NCBI RefSeq assembly: GCF_014302995.1 | Contig: NZ_CP060295.1 | Location: forward strand, 5,757,501 to 5,821,500 | DNA from: Variovorax sp. PAMC26660 | Lineage (GTDB): Bacteria; Pseudomonadota; Gammaproteobacteria; Burkholderiales; Burkholderiaceae_C | Direction: 5' to 3' | DNA: 64,000 nt | In this document: positions 7,691-15,623 of the stretch, one piece after another | How the letters are laid out: each line of letters begins with the position of its first letter | How positions within the stretch are numbered: position 1 is the stretch's first letter | Translations under genes and position numbers: made by a program | Notes under the pieces: model-generated | The model's input: only the letters and a program-made list of their open reading frames with translations | Told to the model about the DNA's origin: nothing | Database searches by the model: none

Positions 7691-9196
7691 TCAAGGCTGA
7701 GCCACCGTGATGGAGTAGGGGCCAAATCCCGCGCGGAAGGGACTGCCCGTGATGGCGGTGAGCGCGCCGGTGGCAGCATCGATGTTGTAGGCCGAGACGG
7801 AGTCGCTGCCTACGTTCGCCGTATAGGCTAAGGTGCCAGCGGGGTTGACCGTGATCGCCCAGGGGCCGAATGCCGTGGCGAACGGGCTGCCCGTGATGGC
7901 GGTGAGCGCGCCGGTGGTGGCATCGATGCGGTAGGCCGAGACGCTGCTGCCGCCAGTGTTCGTCACATAGGCGAAGGTGCCTGCGGGGTTGACTGTGAAG
8001 GCGATGGGTCCGGATCCCGTGGCAAACGGGCTGCCCGCGATGGCGGTGAGCGCGCCGGTGTCGGCATTGATGCGGTAGGCCGAGACGGTGTTTTCGCCAG
8101 CGTTCACCACATAGGCGAAGGTACCTGCTGGATTGACGGTGACGGAGTTGGTACCGAATCCCGCGGCGAACGGACTGCCCGCGATGGTAAGCGCGCCGGT
8201 GTCGGCATCGATGCGGTAGGCCGAGACGGTGCTGTCGGTCCGATTCGCCACGTAGGCGAAGGTGCCTGCCGGGTTGACTGCGACGGAGAAGGGTTTGACT
8301 CCCGTGGGGAACGGGCTGCCCGTGATGGCGGTGAGCGCGCCGGTAGCGGCATTGATGCGGTAGGCCGAGACGGTGTTGTCGTCAGCGTTCGCCACATAGG
8401 CGAAGGTGCCTGCGGGGTTGACCGTGACGGAGGAGGGGGCACGTCCCGAGGTGAACGGGCTGCCCGTGATGGCGGTGAGCGCGCCGGTGGCAGCATCGAT
8501 GTTGTAGGCCGAGACGGTGTTGCCGCCAGCGTTCGCCGTATAGGCGAAGGTGCCTGCTGGGTTGACAGTGATGGAGTAGGGGGCACCTCCCGTAGTGAAC
8601 GGGCTGCCCGTGATGGCGGTGAGCGCCCCAGTGGCAGCATCGATGCGGTAGGCCGAGACGGTGTTGCCGCCAACGTTCGCCACGTAGGCGAATTGCTGCC
8701 TGGTGGCACAGGCCACGCTCACGTTGCTCACATTGCTCGTGCCAATGACGCCAGTCCCATTCGTCACCACACAGGCCTTAGTCCGGGGCCGCGTACCGAC
8801 CGTCACCGTATAGGCCGCTCCGGTGACCAGACCGGATGCGGCCTGGAATGTCCCGTTCTGTGCCACCACCACAGGCTGGCCATTGCCCAGCAGTGTGACC
8901 GACTCCCCCGTGGCCAGACCCGAGAGCGAACCGGTGACCTGGTAGGTCGCCGTGTTGCCCGAAGCCGGCGGGGAGGGCACACTTTCGTTGCCCGAAGCCG
9001 GCGCGGAGGGCACACTTTCGTTGCCAGAGGCCGGCGCGAAGGGCAGGCCACCACCGCCGCCACTCCCACCACCACAAGCCAGGAGCGCCAGCGTCACAGC
9101 GGCCGCGAGGCTCAAGCCGATGCGTCTTGGACGCCCCGACGGAAGAAGCGCGACAGCGGCGCGGTGCATGAAAAGCTTGGGCATGGAATTGGGCAT
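7691..9196 (-). CDS. YVTN-family beta-propeller lipoprotein
   Basis: The 501-residue precursor has a signal peptide with lipobox LLAC (Cys41), a Gly-rich linker, three near-identical SGNESVPS linker repeats (residues 57-80), and a small beta domain (84-168, YQVTGSLSGLATGESVTLLG). Seven repeats of about 48 residues then follow (169-501), each of the form FAYVANxGxNTVSAYRIDAATGALTAI with GSPF and VTVNPAGT later in the unit. Seven such units form a beta-propeller of the lactonase/YVTN type. The protein should be anchored in the outer membrane, facing the periplasm or surface; no substrate can be named. A minus-strand terminator lies downstream. The first ATG is used; a second Met four codons in is equally plausible. 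Confidence 0.85.
   Translation of the reverse strand: MPNSMPKLFMHRAAVALLPSGRPRRIGLSLAAAVTLALLACGGGSGGGGGLPFAPASGNESVPSAPASGNESVPSPPASGNTATYQVTGSLSGLATGESVTLLGNGQPVVVAQNGTFQAASGLVTGAAYTVTVGTRPRTKACVVTNGTGVIGTSNVSNVSVACATRQQFAYVANVGGNTVSAYRIDAATGALTAITGSPFTTGGAPYSITVNPAGTFAYTANAGGNTVSAYNIDAATGALTAITGSPFTSGRAPSSVTVNPAGTFAYVANADDNTVSAYRINAATGALTAITGSPFPTGVKPFSVAVNPAGTFAYVANRTDSTVSAYRIDADTGALTIAGSPFAAGFGTNSVTVNPAGTFAYVVNAGENTVSAYRINADTGALTAIAGSPFATGSGPIAFTVNPAGTFAYVTNTGGSSVSAYRIDATTGALTAITGSPFATAFGPWAITVNPAGTLAYTANVGSDSVSAYNIDAATGALTAITGSPFRAGFGPYSITVAQP
7694..8692 (-). repeat. Seven tandem 144-bp coding repeats (propeller blades)
   Basis: Each blade of the lipoprotein is encoded by about 144 bases, and the copies are still very alike at DNA level: GGGCTGCCCGTGATGGCGGT recurs nearly unchanged in several of the seven units. 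Such homogeneity favours unequal crossing-over and suggests recent duplication or gene conversion. Confidence 0.8.
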
Positions 9197-9823
9197 CGGA
9201 GAACAGGTGCAACAAAATGTGAAGTTGTGTAAGCCTAGTCACCTCATGACGAGGAGTCACTCACCAAAACGTGTGAGTGCGCACAGGATCCCCCGAGGGG
9301 CCCGCTCGCAGGTGCAGTGCGGAAGCCGTGGCCGAAAAGGGCTGTCAGCGGGGGCGGTCGGAGCAAGTTCGGCGGCGTTGCTTGCTTGTGTTGCCGTGAC
9401 GACCGGCAGCTTTGGACAAAGTCGGAAGACCGCAGTGGGCCGATTCTGTTGAAAAACTCGAGTGGTGCCCTCTTGGGCACATTTGCGGGGGTGGTCAAAC
9501 CATTCCGCGGGTCGCGATCGTCGATCCTGGATCGATCTGAGAGGTCGATTTTCGCCACGGGGCAGCGGTGAACGCTGCGACCGAGTTTTTCAACAGAATC
9601 GGCCCTAAGCCGACGGTGGACTTGGTCGTCAAAGCGGTCATTGATTCAAAGCGCGGCTTGATCGCGCAGCCCGAAACGTGCTCTTTAGTGCCCGGTTCCT
9701 GCCTGCTTGCAGGCTATAGTTGCCCAGCTAAAGCTTGCCGTGTTTCGCGAATTTTTATACCTGAATGTTTGAACGGCAGAGGGGGTGAAAACCCAAGCTA
9801 CAAGCCACTTTCAGGAGAACTTG
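9197..9823. other. Intergenic region containing an inverted-repeat element
   Basis: No convincing gene lies between the lipoprotein start and the small coupled genes at 9824. The interval contains the probable lipoprotein promoter (minus strand), a 169-base inverted-repeat element, and about 220 bases leading to the ribosome site at 9813. Confidence 0.5.
9437..9605. mobile_element. MITE-like element: perfect 24-bp terminal inverted repeats, no transposase
   Basis: Positions 9437-9460 and 9582-9605 are exact reverse complements over 24 bases, with the core GATTCTGTTGAAAAAC and an outer GGGCC. The 121 bases between them encode nothing recognisable. Long perfect termini around a short non-coding core are the hallmark of non-autonomous transposable elements; the terminus resembles ends of insertion sequences seen in proteobacteria, but the family is not certain. 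No clear target-site duplication is visible next to the ends. Confidence 0.55.
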
Positions 9824-9910
9824 GTGTCTAGAACAACCCGCACCGCCCAGCTTATCCCGCAGGTTTTGTGGGATACATTGCGTCAGGCGCCACCCTGTCC
9901 CTCGTCATGA
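9824..9910 (+). CDS. 28-aa leader-like ORF coupled to the next gene
   Basis: GTG at 9824 follows AGGAG (9814-9817) at normal spacing and encodes 28 residues beginning MSRTTRTAQLIPQVL. Its TGA (9908-9910) overlaps the ATG of the next gene (9907-9909) as ATGA, the standard sign of translational coupling. It could be a leader peptide or a small partner protein; no homology is recognised. Confidence 0.4.
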   Translation: MSRTTRTAQLIPQVLWDTLRQAPPCPSS

Positions 9911-10296
9911 AGATCACTCCGCTGACACCCAAACAGTTACAGCATTTCGTACAAAGGGGCTGTACTGAACCGACGCAATGCTACGCAAACTGCGCGCGAA
10001 TTGTGTACGAATTGGGAGCGGGGAATTACGTTCTTTGCCGAGTAACCGATTCATTAGGCCGCCGGCACGGCCATGCGGTCGTACAGATCAACGGAGATTA
10101 CTTCGATCCCACGCTTCAGAAGAATGCGCGACTATCGGGTCTGTACGCGTTTTTTCGGTGCTTTACCAGAGATGAATTGATAAAATTCATGAAGGAAAGT
10201 GGGGCGGAGTTTCAAGATGACGGCTTTTTGGGTTTCCCGCCCGCACTGTTGGATGACGATTCAATTCAATGCATAGAGGTGAAAAGTGGCGCCTAA
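9907..10296 (+). CDS. Hypothetical protein with papain-like Cys/His/Asp pattern (129 aa)
   Basis: The start at 9907 is chosen because it overlaps the preceding small frame as ATGA; a TTG-type extension upstream to 9868 is less likely. The sequence has TQCYANCARIVYEL near the N-terminus and then GHAVVQINGDYFDPTL, spacing a Cys, a His and an Asp as in small papain-fold proteases or related amidases. That reading is an inference from three residues and local context. There is no signal peptide or membrane segment. A terminator-like inverted repeat follows at once. Confidence 0.6.
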   Translation: MKITPLTPKQLQHFVQRGCTEPTQCYANCARIVYELGAGNYVLCRVTDSLGRRHGHAVVQINGDYFDPTLQKNARLSGLYAFFRCFTRDELIKFMKESGAEFQDDGFLGFPPALLDDDSIQCIEVKSGA

Positions 10297-10320
10297 CCGT
10301 TCCATCGAGAGAACTCGTGA

Positions 10321-10372
10321 AGGCAGGCCGCGCTACGCTCGCCGTGTATTTCCCTCTTCACGCGGCCTGCCT
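10321..10372 (+). terminator. Long inverted repeat after the 129-aa gene
   Basis: AGGCAGGCCGCG (10321-10332) pairs perfectly with CGCGGCCTGCCT (10361-10372), followed by TTGC. It stands 24 bases after the upstream stop codon. The loop is long (28 bases) and the T-run weak, so termination is probable rather than certain. Confidence 0.45.
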
Positions 10373-10522
10373 TTGCGAGCCCTCTCATGTCAAACATTGA
10401 GCGTCTGCTTTCATCTGTCGCGACAGGCTGCTACTGGCCGGGTGCCGTCATCGTAGCCAAGACCGCGTTGGGCCCATACCTGCCGATGGTGGCGAGGTGG
10501 TAGATGAGACCCTTCTAGATTC

Positions 10523-10807
10523 TCAGTGCAGCCCCGGCCGGCGGCGGGGCGGAGGAGGCGTAAACGGTTCTTCCAGTTCGAAGCCCGGCAGCTCGTCGCC
10601 GAGCGTCTTGAAGGCAACTTCGGCCGCCTCGCGCGGCGCTCGATCCATGTTGAGCGGATAGAGCGTACCGGCCAGGCCGGCCAGCCATTCACTATCGACC
10701 TCGCCACTGCAAAGTTCTCGAAACTCATCCGAGAACTCATTCCACCACGCCTCTTGATCGGTCAACACGCTGCCGGCCATGACGATGGGTTTGGCGGGCT
10801 TCCACAT
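10523..10807 (-). CDS. Hypothetical acidic protein (94 aa)
   Basis: The protein is acidic and reads as genuine (LTDQEAWWNEFSDEFREL, SEWLAGLAGTLYPLN, AAEVAFKTLGDELPGF), ending in a Pro/Arg-rich tail. No family is recognised. It stands alone on the minus strand between two plus-strand genes of unknown function. Confidence 0.5.
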   Translation of the reverse strand: MWKPAKPIVMAGSVLTDQEAWWNEFSDEFRELCSGEVDSEWLAGLAGTLYPLNMDRAPREAAEVAFKTLGDELPGFELEEPFTPPPPRRRPGLH

Positions 10808-10975
10808 GCGCGCATGCTAGAGCAGCTGGGCCCTGCACCCAATAGGCACGTCGACGGCGCAGAAAAAAGGCAATGCGTTTCTCAGTACCCCGCTTGCGGC
10901 TTGGAATGTCGCGTGGGACCATGCGCGTGCTTTCGAGAGTTACTTTCTACTACCTTTATCCAGTGAGAGGCAGAC

Positions 10976-11347
10976 ATGAACGATTCTCCGGTCATTTTTG
11001 ACGTGGTCGATGCGCAGCTTCATTGCGACATCAAGACAGCCGGCTTCAGAAACCTCATGCCGAGTGGAGTGGCGGTCAATATCGTCAAGATTCAAGCCAA
11101 GTTCACCTACACCGATGGAAGTGCAGAAATGGTTGGGCCTCGGATCGTCGACATCGTTGCGGGCGGGAATGACGAAGTATTGATGTCGTCTTGCAATGAC
11201 AAGTGCGTTTCGAGCATCTGGGGGCAGCTGACAGTTCGCGACAGGCAAGCTGGTGGAGACAGGACGGTTGTCCTGGAAAAAACTCGATTAGCCGACGGCA
11301 CGAACAAATGCTTGCTGTCTGGCGTTTTCCCGCTTGGAAAGACCTAG
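10976..11347 (+). CDS. Hypothetical protein (123 aa)
   Basis: ATG at 10976 is preceded by GAGAGGCAG, a usable ribosome site. The protein looks like a small beta-rich domain (VIFDVVDAQLHCDIKTAGF, IVKIQAKFTYTDGS, VSSIWGQLTVRDR) with four cysteines and no signal peptide. Several alternating hydrophobic stretches suggest a beta-sandwich. The function is unknown; it may be acquired, since it sits in the accessory block before tRNA-Pro. Confidence 0.55.
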   Translation: MNDSPVIFDVVDAQLHCDIKTAGFRNLMPSGVAVNIVKIQAKFTYTDGSAEMVGPRIVDIVAGGNDEVLMSSCNDKCVSSIWGQLTVRDRQAGGDRTVVLEKTRLADGTNKCLLSGVFPLGKT

Positions 11348-11474
11348 GGGCGAAGCAGACTTGCAGCGCATTTCGGAGGCGGTGGACGTAGCTCTAACCT
11401 CGTTCGATCCGACCCTGCAGTCAGTCGTCCGTTAGAAAGCCTCCCACTGGTTAGAAACGGGAGCCAGAAACGAA

Positions 11475-11508
11475 AATGCGGACAACCACCTAAGTGACTG
11501 TCCGCATT
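11475..11508 (-). terminator. Terminator of tRNA-Pro
   Basis: Reading leftward, AATGCGGACA and TGTCCGCATT form a perfect 10-base stem, with the T-rich run TTTTCGTTT after it. It begins 11 bases past the tRNA CCA end. Confidence 0.75.
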
Positions 11509-11518
11509 ACGATTTCTA

Positions 11519-11595
<77 letters not shown>

Positions 11596-11631
11596 ACAAG
11601 CCTTCTATTCTAGCCCGGAAATTAGTCCGTT

Positions 11632-12336
11632 TCAGCGCTTCTCGTACTGAGTTTTTCCGAAAAGAACTTCGCGCTCCTTGTCGCCGGTGATCGGCTGGCG
11701 CAAATCGGCCAGCACTTTCACGCCGCGCTGCACGGCGGGACGCGCGGCGATGCCGTCGAACCAGGCCTTCAGGTGCGGGTAGTCGGTGAGCGTGATGCCC
11801 TGGTTTTCCCAACTGCGCAGCCACGGGAAGATCGCGATGTCGGCAATCGAATAGGTCTTGCCGGCGATGAACTTGTTCCTCGACAGTTGCTTGTCGATCA
11901 CGCCGTAGATGCGCTTGGCTTCGTTGCTGTAGCGCTCGATCGCGTAAGCGATCTTCTCTGGCGCGTACAGGCGGAAGTGGTGCGCCTGGCCGAGCATCGG
12001 GCCGACACCGCCCATCTGGAACATGAGCCACTGCAGCACGTCGTAGCGTTCGCGATCGCCGGTGGGCAGCAGCTTGCCGGTCTTGCCCGCAAGGTAGACA
12101 AGGATGGCGCCCGACTCGAAGAGCGATATCGGCTTGCCGTCCGGACCGTCGGGGTCGGTGATGGCGGGGATCTTGTTGTTGGGGCTGATCTGAAGAAACT
12201 CAGGCGCGAACTGGTCGCCCTTGCCGATGTTCACCGGATGCGCGTGGTACGGCAGGCCGCACTCCTCCAGCATGATGTGAATCTTGTGGCCGTTCGGCGT
12301 GGGCCATGAATAGACCTCGATGGGCGATGCGGGCAT
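11632..12336 (-). CDS. Nu-class glutathione S-transferase / disulfide-bond reductase (YfcG-like)
   Basis: The thioredoxin-fold N-domain contains [17 protein letters not shown], the family's TPNGxK glutathione site, and SPNNKIPAI with a cis-proline. The helical C-domain contains [13 protein letters not shown] and [11 protein letters not shown]. All match the YfcG/YghU Nu-class, which reduces disulfides with glutathione rather than conjugating it. I start at [11 protein letters not shown] (ATG 12336); the longer frame to 12381 adds 15 unsupported residues. It is about 234 residues, full length, cytoplasmic and monocistronic, next to tRNA-Pro. Confidence 0.9.
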   Translation of the reverse strand: MPASPIEVYSWPTPNGHKIHIMLEECGLPYHAHPVNIGKGDQFAPEFLQISPNNKIPAITDPDGPDGKPISLFESGAILVYLAGKTGKLLPTGDRERYDVLQWLMFQMGGVGPMLGQAHHFRLYAPEKIAYAIERYSNEAKRIYGVIDKQLSRNKFIAGKTYSIADIAIFPWLRSWENQGITLTDYPHLKAWFDGIAARPAVQRGVKVLADLRQPITGDKEREVLFGKTQYEKR

Positions 12337-12435
12337 GTCGCGGGCTCCGGTGGATGTGAACGTGATGCGAGCGCGCAGCATATACGTGCGAATCGAACCA
12401 CGTGCAGGCGCGGGAATTGGCCTGCCGCGAGCCCT

Positions 12436-12699
12436 TCAGCCGACCTGTTTCTCGTGCGAGTTGCACCACATCCAGGCTTCACCGGGCTCGATGGACTGGA
12501 TCACCGGATGCCCTTCGGCCTGCGAATGCCGGCTCGCGTGGCGGTTCTTCGATGAGTCGCAGCAGCCCACGTGGCCGCAGTGCACGCACAGGCGCAAGTG
12601 GACCCAGGTGTCGCCTGTCTTCAGGCAGTCTTCGCAGCCCTTCAGCGTGTGAGGTTGCGCAATGGTCGAGGGCACGTGGTCGCAGGCTTTGATGGGCAC
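12436..12699 (-). CDS. UBP-type zinc finger domain protein (87 aa)
   Basis: The whole protein is one ZnF-UBP domain: CxxH (CDHV), GCEDC, LRLCVHCGHVGCCDSS, then a His-rich HASRHSQAEGHP and a final WMWC. In eukaryotes this fold binds the free C-terminus of ubiquitin; bacterial stand-alone versions have no proven ligand. GTG at 12699 is chosen because AAGGAG lies seven bases upstream. It lies just downstream of, and co-directional with, the cNMP-binding/FAD reductase gene, a pairing that suggests a shared redox or stress role. Confidence 0.85.
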   Translation of the reverse strand: MPIKACDHVPSTIAQPHTLKGCEDCLKTGDTWVHLRLCVHCGHVGCCDSSKNRHASRHSQAEGHPVIQSIEPGEAWMWCNSHEKQVG

Positions 12700-12737
12700 C
12701 GGGAAGCTCCTTGTCGTGAGGTGGTGTGTGAATGGAT

Positions 12738-14417
12738 TCAGGCGACGGCCGAGGTCGATGACAGATGCTGGTGAATCAGTGCGACCGCCGCAGCGCCTTC
12801 GCCGATGGCGCCGCCCACGCGCTTGACCGAACCCGAGCGCACATCGCCCACGGCGAACACGCCCGACACGCTCGATTCGAGCGCGGTGGCCGGGCGTGCC
12901 GGAAAACCGCTGCTGGCTTCGGTGCCGGTCAGCACGAAACCATGCTTGTCGACCGACACGCCGCAGCCTTCGAGCCACGAGGTCTCGGGCTCCGCACCGA
13001 CGAACAGGAAGATGTTGCGTGCCGGGCAGTCGTGTTCGTTGCCTGTGGTGTGACAGCGCCACGTCGCGCCCGTGAGGCCTTCGTCCGAGCCGCCATGCAG
13101 GCGCACGAGTTCGGTGTGCGGTTGCAGCGAGATGTTGGGCGTGGCCTCGATGCGGTCGATCAGGTAGCGCGACATGCTGGCCGCCAGCGAAGGCCCGCGC
13201 ACCAGCACGTTGACCTTGGCCGCGTGGTGCGACAGGAACACAGCAGCCTGCCCGGCCGAGTTGCCGCCACCGACCAGCGCCACTTCCTGCTGTGAACAGA
13301 TCTTCGCCTCGATGGCCGAAGCCCAGTACCAGATGCCGCGGCCCTCGAACTCGGTCAGCCGGGGCACACCGGGCCGCCGATAGCGCGCGCCGCTGGCCAC
13401 GACCACCGTGCGCGCGTTGATCGTGCGGCCGTCGGCCAGGGCGAGGGCCAGGCTGCCGAGCGCATTGCTGCGCGAACAGTCCAGCGACGCGACCTTGGCG
13501 GGGATCAGCATTTCGACGCCGAACTTCTGTGCCTGCACGAAGGCGCGGCCTGCCAGAGCCTGCCCCGAAATGCCCGTGGGAAAACCCAGATAGTTCTCGA
13601 TGCGCGCACTGGCGCCGGCCTGGCCGCCGAAGGCGCGGCAGTCGAGCACGATCACGCGCAGCCCTTCGGAAGCGGCATACACGGCGGTCGCCAATCCGGC
13701 CGGACCCGCACCGACCACGGCCACGTCGAACAGCTCGTCATGCGCGACGGTATCGACCATGCCGAGGCAGCGCGCCAGCGCATCGTCGCTCGGGTTCACC
13801 AGCACCGAACCGTCGGGGCACACAGCCAGCAACTGGCTGGCGCCGTATTGCGCGAGCAGCGCGGCGGCGTCCGGGTCTTCAACCGCGTCGACCACGTGAT
13901 AGGGGTAGCCGTTGCGGCGCAGGAAGTTCTCGAGCCGCGCCATGTCGGGCGACTGCGGCGGGCCGATCAGCACCGGCCCGCTGGCGCCCGATTCGATCAG
14001 CGCCACGCGCCGCAGGATCAGCGCGCGCGTGATGCGCTCGCCAAGGTCGGCTTCGGCCACCAGCAACGCGCGCAGTTGCGCGGGCGACACGAGCAGCGCT
14101 TCGACATCTTCATCGGCGTGGCCGTCGACCAGGGCAGGGCGGCCGCTCAACTGGCCGACTTCGGCCAGGAATTCGCCAGGGCCCTGCCGCACGATCGGCA
14201 CCACATGACCGAGGCCGTCGCGTTGCGTGACAGCCACGACGCCCTTGAGCAGCACGAACATGCCGGGGCCTGTTTCGCCGGCGGTAAACAGCCGTGTGCC
14301 GCGCGCGAACTGCTGCACGTTGCCAAAGCGTGCAATGCGCGCAATCTCGGTGTCACTGAGAACGGGAAAGGTCTGATGAAGGCGGCTGTTGCCAGTGCCG
14401 CTTGCGTCGTTGGCCAT
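12738..14417 (-). CDS. Cyclic-nucleotide-binding domain fused to thioredoxin-reductase-like FAD oxidoreductase
   Basis: Of 559 residues, the first 150 or so form a cNMP-binding/Crp-type beta-roll (FARGTRLFTAGETGPGMFVLLKG, GEFLAEVGQLSG). A short thioredoxin-like linker region follows (about 160-220), then a TrxR-type core with the FAD motif VVGAGPAGLATAVYAASEG, the NAD(P) motif ALVGGGNSAGQAAVFLS and the C-terminal FAD contact VFAVGDVRSG. Where thioredoxin reductase has its redox-active CxxC, this protein reads WYWASAIEAKIC, so the disulfide is missing and electron transfer must differ. ATG 14417 has GGAG nine bases upstream. It diverges from olsB. Confidence 0.88.
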   Translation of the reverse strand: MANDASGTGNSRLHQTFPVLSDTEIARIARFGNVQQFARGTRLFTAGETGPGMFVLLKGVVAVTQRDGLGHVVPIVRQGPGEFLAEVGQLSGRPALVDGHADEDVEALLVSPAQLRALLVAEADLGERITRALILRRVALIESGASGPVLIGPPQSPDMARLENFLRRNGYPYHVVDAVEDPDAAALLAQYGASQLLAVCPDGSVLVNPSDDALARCLGMVDTVAHDELFDVAVVGAGPAGLATAVYAASEGLRVIVLDCRAFGGQAGASARIENYLGFPTGISGQALAGRAFVQAQKFGVEMLIPAKVASLDCSRSNALGSLALALADGRTINARTVVVASGARYRRPGVPRLTEFEGRGIWYWASAIEAKICSQQEVALVGGGNSAGQAAVFLSHHAAKVNVLVRGPSLAASMSRYLIDRIEATPNISLQPHTELVRLHGGSDEGLTGATWRCHTTGNEHDCPARNIFLFVGAEPETSWLEGCGVSVDKHGFVLTGTEASSGFPARPATALESSVSGVFAVGDVRSGSVKRVGGAIGEGAAAVALIHQHLSSTSAVA

Positions 14418-14484
14418 GTCTTCGAGCTCCATTTCGCGAATCCAACGCATTAGACGCCGAAGCTGTGGCAGCGGTGCTGTAACA

Positions 14485-14513
14485 CCGTCATGCCGTTGAA
14501 ATGTTCCTGACAT
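14485..14513 (+). promoter_or_regulatory. PHO-box-like PhoB site upstream of olsB
   Basis: Three half-sites lie exactly 11 bases apart: CCGTCAT (14485), TTGAAAT (14496) and CTGACAT (14507), against the PhoB half-site CTGTCAT. The last ends 49 bases before the olsB ATG. Two of three match in 6 of 7 positions and the middle one is poor. PhoB itself is encoded 10 kb away. Confidence 0.5.
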
Positions 14514-14562
14514 GCCGGCTTCATCGCAGGTGCGGAGACTCCCTCGGCAGAAAGGGTTCCCC

Positions 14563-15444
14563 ATGAAAGAACTGCCCAACCCGACGTTTCCGTTTTCGCA
14601 GATCGGGCTGCGCGCGGCCTTGTGGCCCGCTCCCGCGACCGGAACCGTCGCTGCCATTCGCACCACGGTGCCCCCGGCACCCGTCGCCGTCATCCTGCCG
14701 CCGGCCGTCGAGGCCCGGCAAGGCATCACCGTGGGCTGGGCCCGCCACCTCGACGACGTGCGTGCCGCCCAGCGCCTGCGCTATGACGTGTTCGTCGGCG
14801 AGATGGGCGCCCGCGTCTCATCGCCGCTGGCTGGCCACGACATCGACCTGTTCGACGACTTCTGCGAACACCTGCTGGTGCGCGACGAGGCGACGCAGCA
14901 AGTGATCGGCACCTACCGCGTGCTCACGCCGGCGCAGGCCCGCCGCGTCGGCAGCACCTACAGCGACACCGAATTCGACCTGACCCGCCTGCGCGACCTG
15001 CGCGAGCGCATGGTCGAGCTGGGCCGCAGTTGCGTCCACCCCGAGCACCGCCAGGGTGGCGTGATCCTGGCGCTGTGGGGTGCGCTGGCTGGCTTCATGC
15101 ACCGCAACAAGCTGGACACCATGATCGGCTGCGCGAGCATTCCGATGTCGCACAACGGCGTGACCAGCGGCGACGCGGCTGCCAGCATCTGGCGCCAGGT
15201 GTCGGCCAAACACATGGCGCCGATTCAATACCAGGTGCAGCCCCGCCTGCCGTTGCCGGTCGAGCGGCTGGACAGCACGCTCGACGTCGAGCCGCCGGCA
15301 CTCATCAAGGGTTACCTGCGCCTGGGCGCCAAGGTGCTGGGCGCGCCTGCCTGGGACCCGGATTTCAATGCCGCCGACCTGCCGATGCTGATGCGCATCG
15401 ACGATCTGCCGGCGCGCTACCGCAAGCACTTCCTGGGCGCATGA
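14563..15444 (+). CDS. olsB: OlsB-like acyl-ACP-dependent N-acyltransferase (ornithine lipid synthesis)
   Basis: The central and C-terminal sequence follows the OlsB/GNAT acyltransferase family: VRAAQRLRYDVFVGEMGAR, DLFDDFCEHLLVRD, VIGTYRVLTP, MVELGRSCVHPEHR and RYRKHFLGA. OlsB puts a 3-hydroxyacyl chain on ornithine, the first step to phosphate-free ornithine lipids. ATG 14563 follows AAAGGG; an ATG at 14512 is in frame but lies inside the putative PhoB site region. The N-terminal 60 residues are variable and Pro/Ala-rich. I see no olsA in the window. Proximity to ppk, pst and phoB fits a phosphate-limitation role. Confidence 0.82.
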   Translation: MKELPNPTFPFSQIGLRAALWPAPATGTVAAIRTTVPPAPVAVILPPAVEARQGITVGWARHLDDVRAAQRLRYDVFVGEMGARVSSPLAGHDIDLFDDFCEHLLVRDEATQQVIGTYRVLTPAQARRVGSTYSDTEFDLTRLRDLRERMVELGRSCVHPEHRQGGVILALWGALAGFMHRNKLDTMIGCASIPMSHNGVTSGDAAASIWRQVSAKHMAPIQYQVQPRLPLPVERLDSTLDVEPPALIKGYLRLGAKVLGAPAWDPDFNAADLPMLMRIDDLPARYRKHFLGA

Positions 15445-15535
15445 AGCCGGCGGCGGCCCGGCCCGACACCGGGCCGCTTGCTTCTTCGCCGGGTGCTGGC
15501 CGTCCGTCACCGGCGGGCATGGAGGCGTCACGAGA

Positions 15536-15574
15536 ATGTCATGCAACTGTCACAAGCGAGGCTGACACTGTCAT
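15536..15574 (+). promoter_or_regulatory. PHO box upstream of ppk
   Basis: ATGTCATGCAACTGTCAC at 15536-15553 has two half-sites, ATGTCAT and CTGTCAC, 11 bases apart, very close to the PhoB consensus. Another exact half-site, CTGTCAT, is at 15568-15574. The start codon of ppk is 50 bases further on. This placement also argues for the 15624 start over in-frame upstream candidates. Confidence 0.7.
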
Positions 15575-15623
15575 ATTTCAGCCTACGTGTTCTCCCGTGC
15601 CGCTTGCTTCAGAATCAGTGCCC

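Noticed and set aside
7694..8692. Regular repeats suggesting a CRISPR array
   Set aside because: The period is about 144 bases with no unique spacers, and every unit is in frame as a YVTN propeller blade.
14512..14562. Upstream ATG extension of olsB
   Set aside because: The extra 17 residues are unlike the family, lie next to the putative PhoB repeats, and the ATG at 14563 has a better ribosome site.
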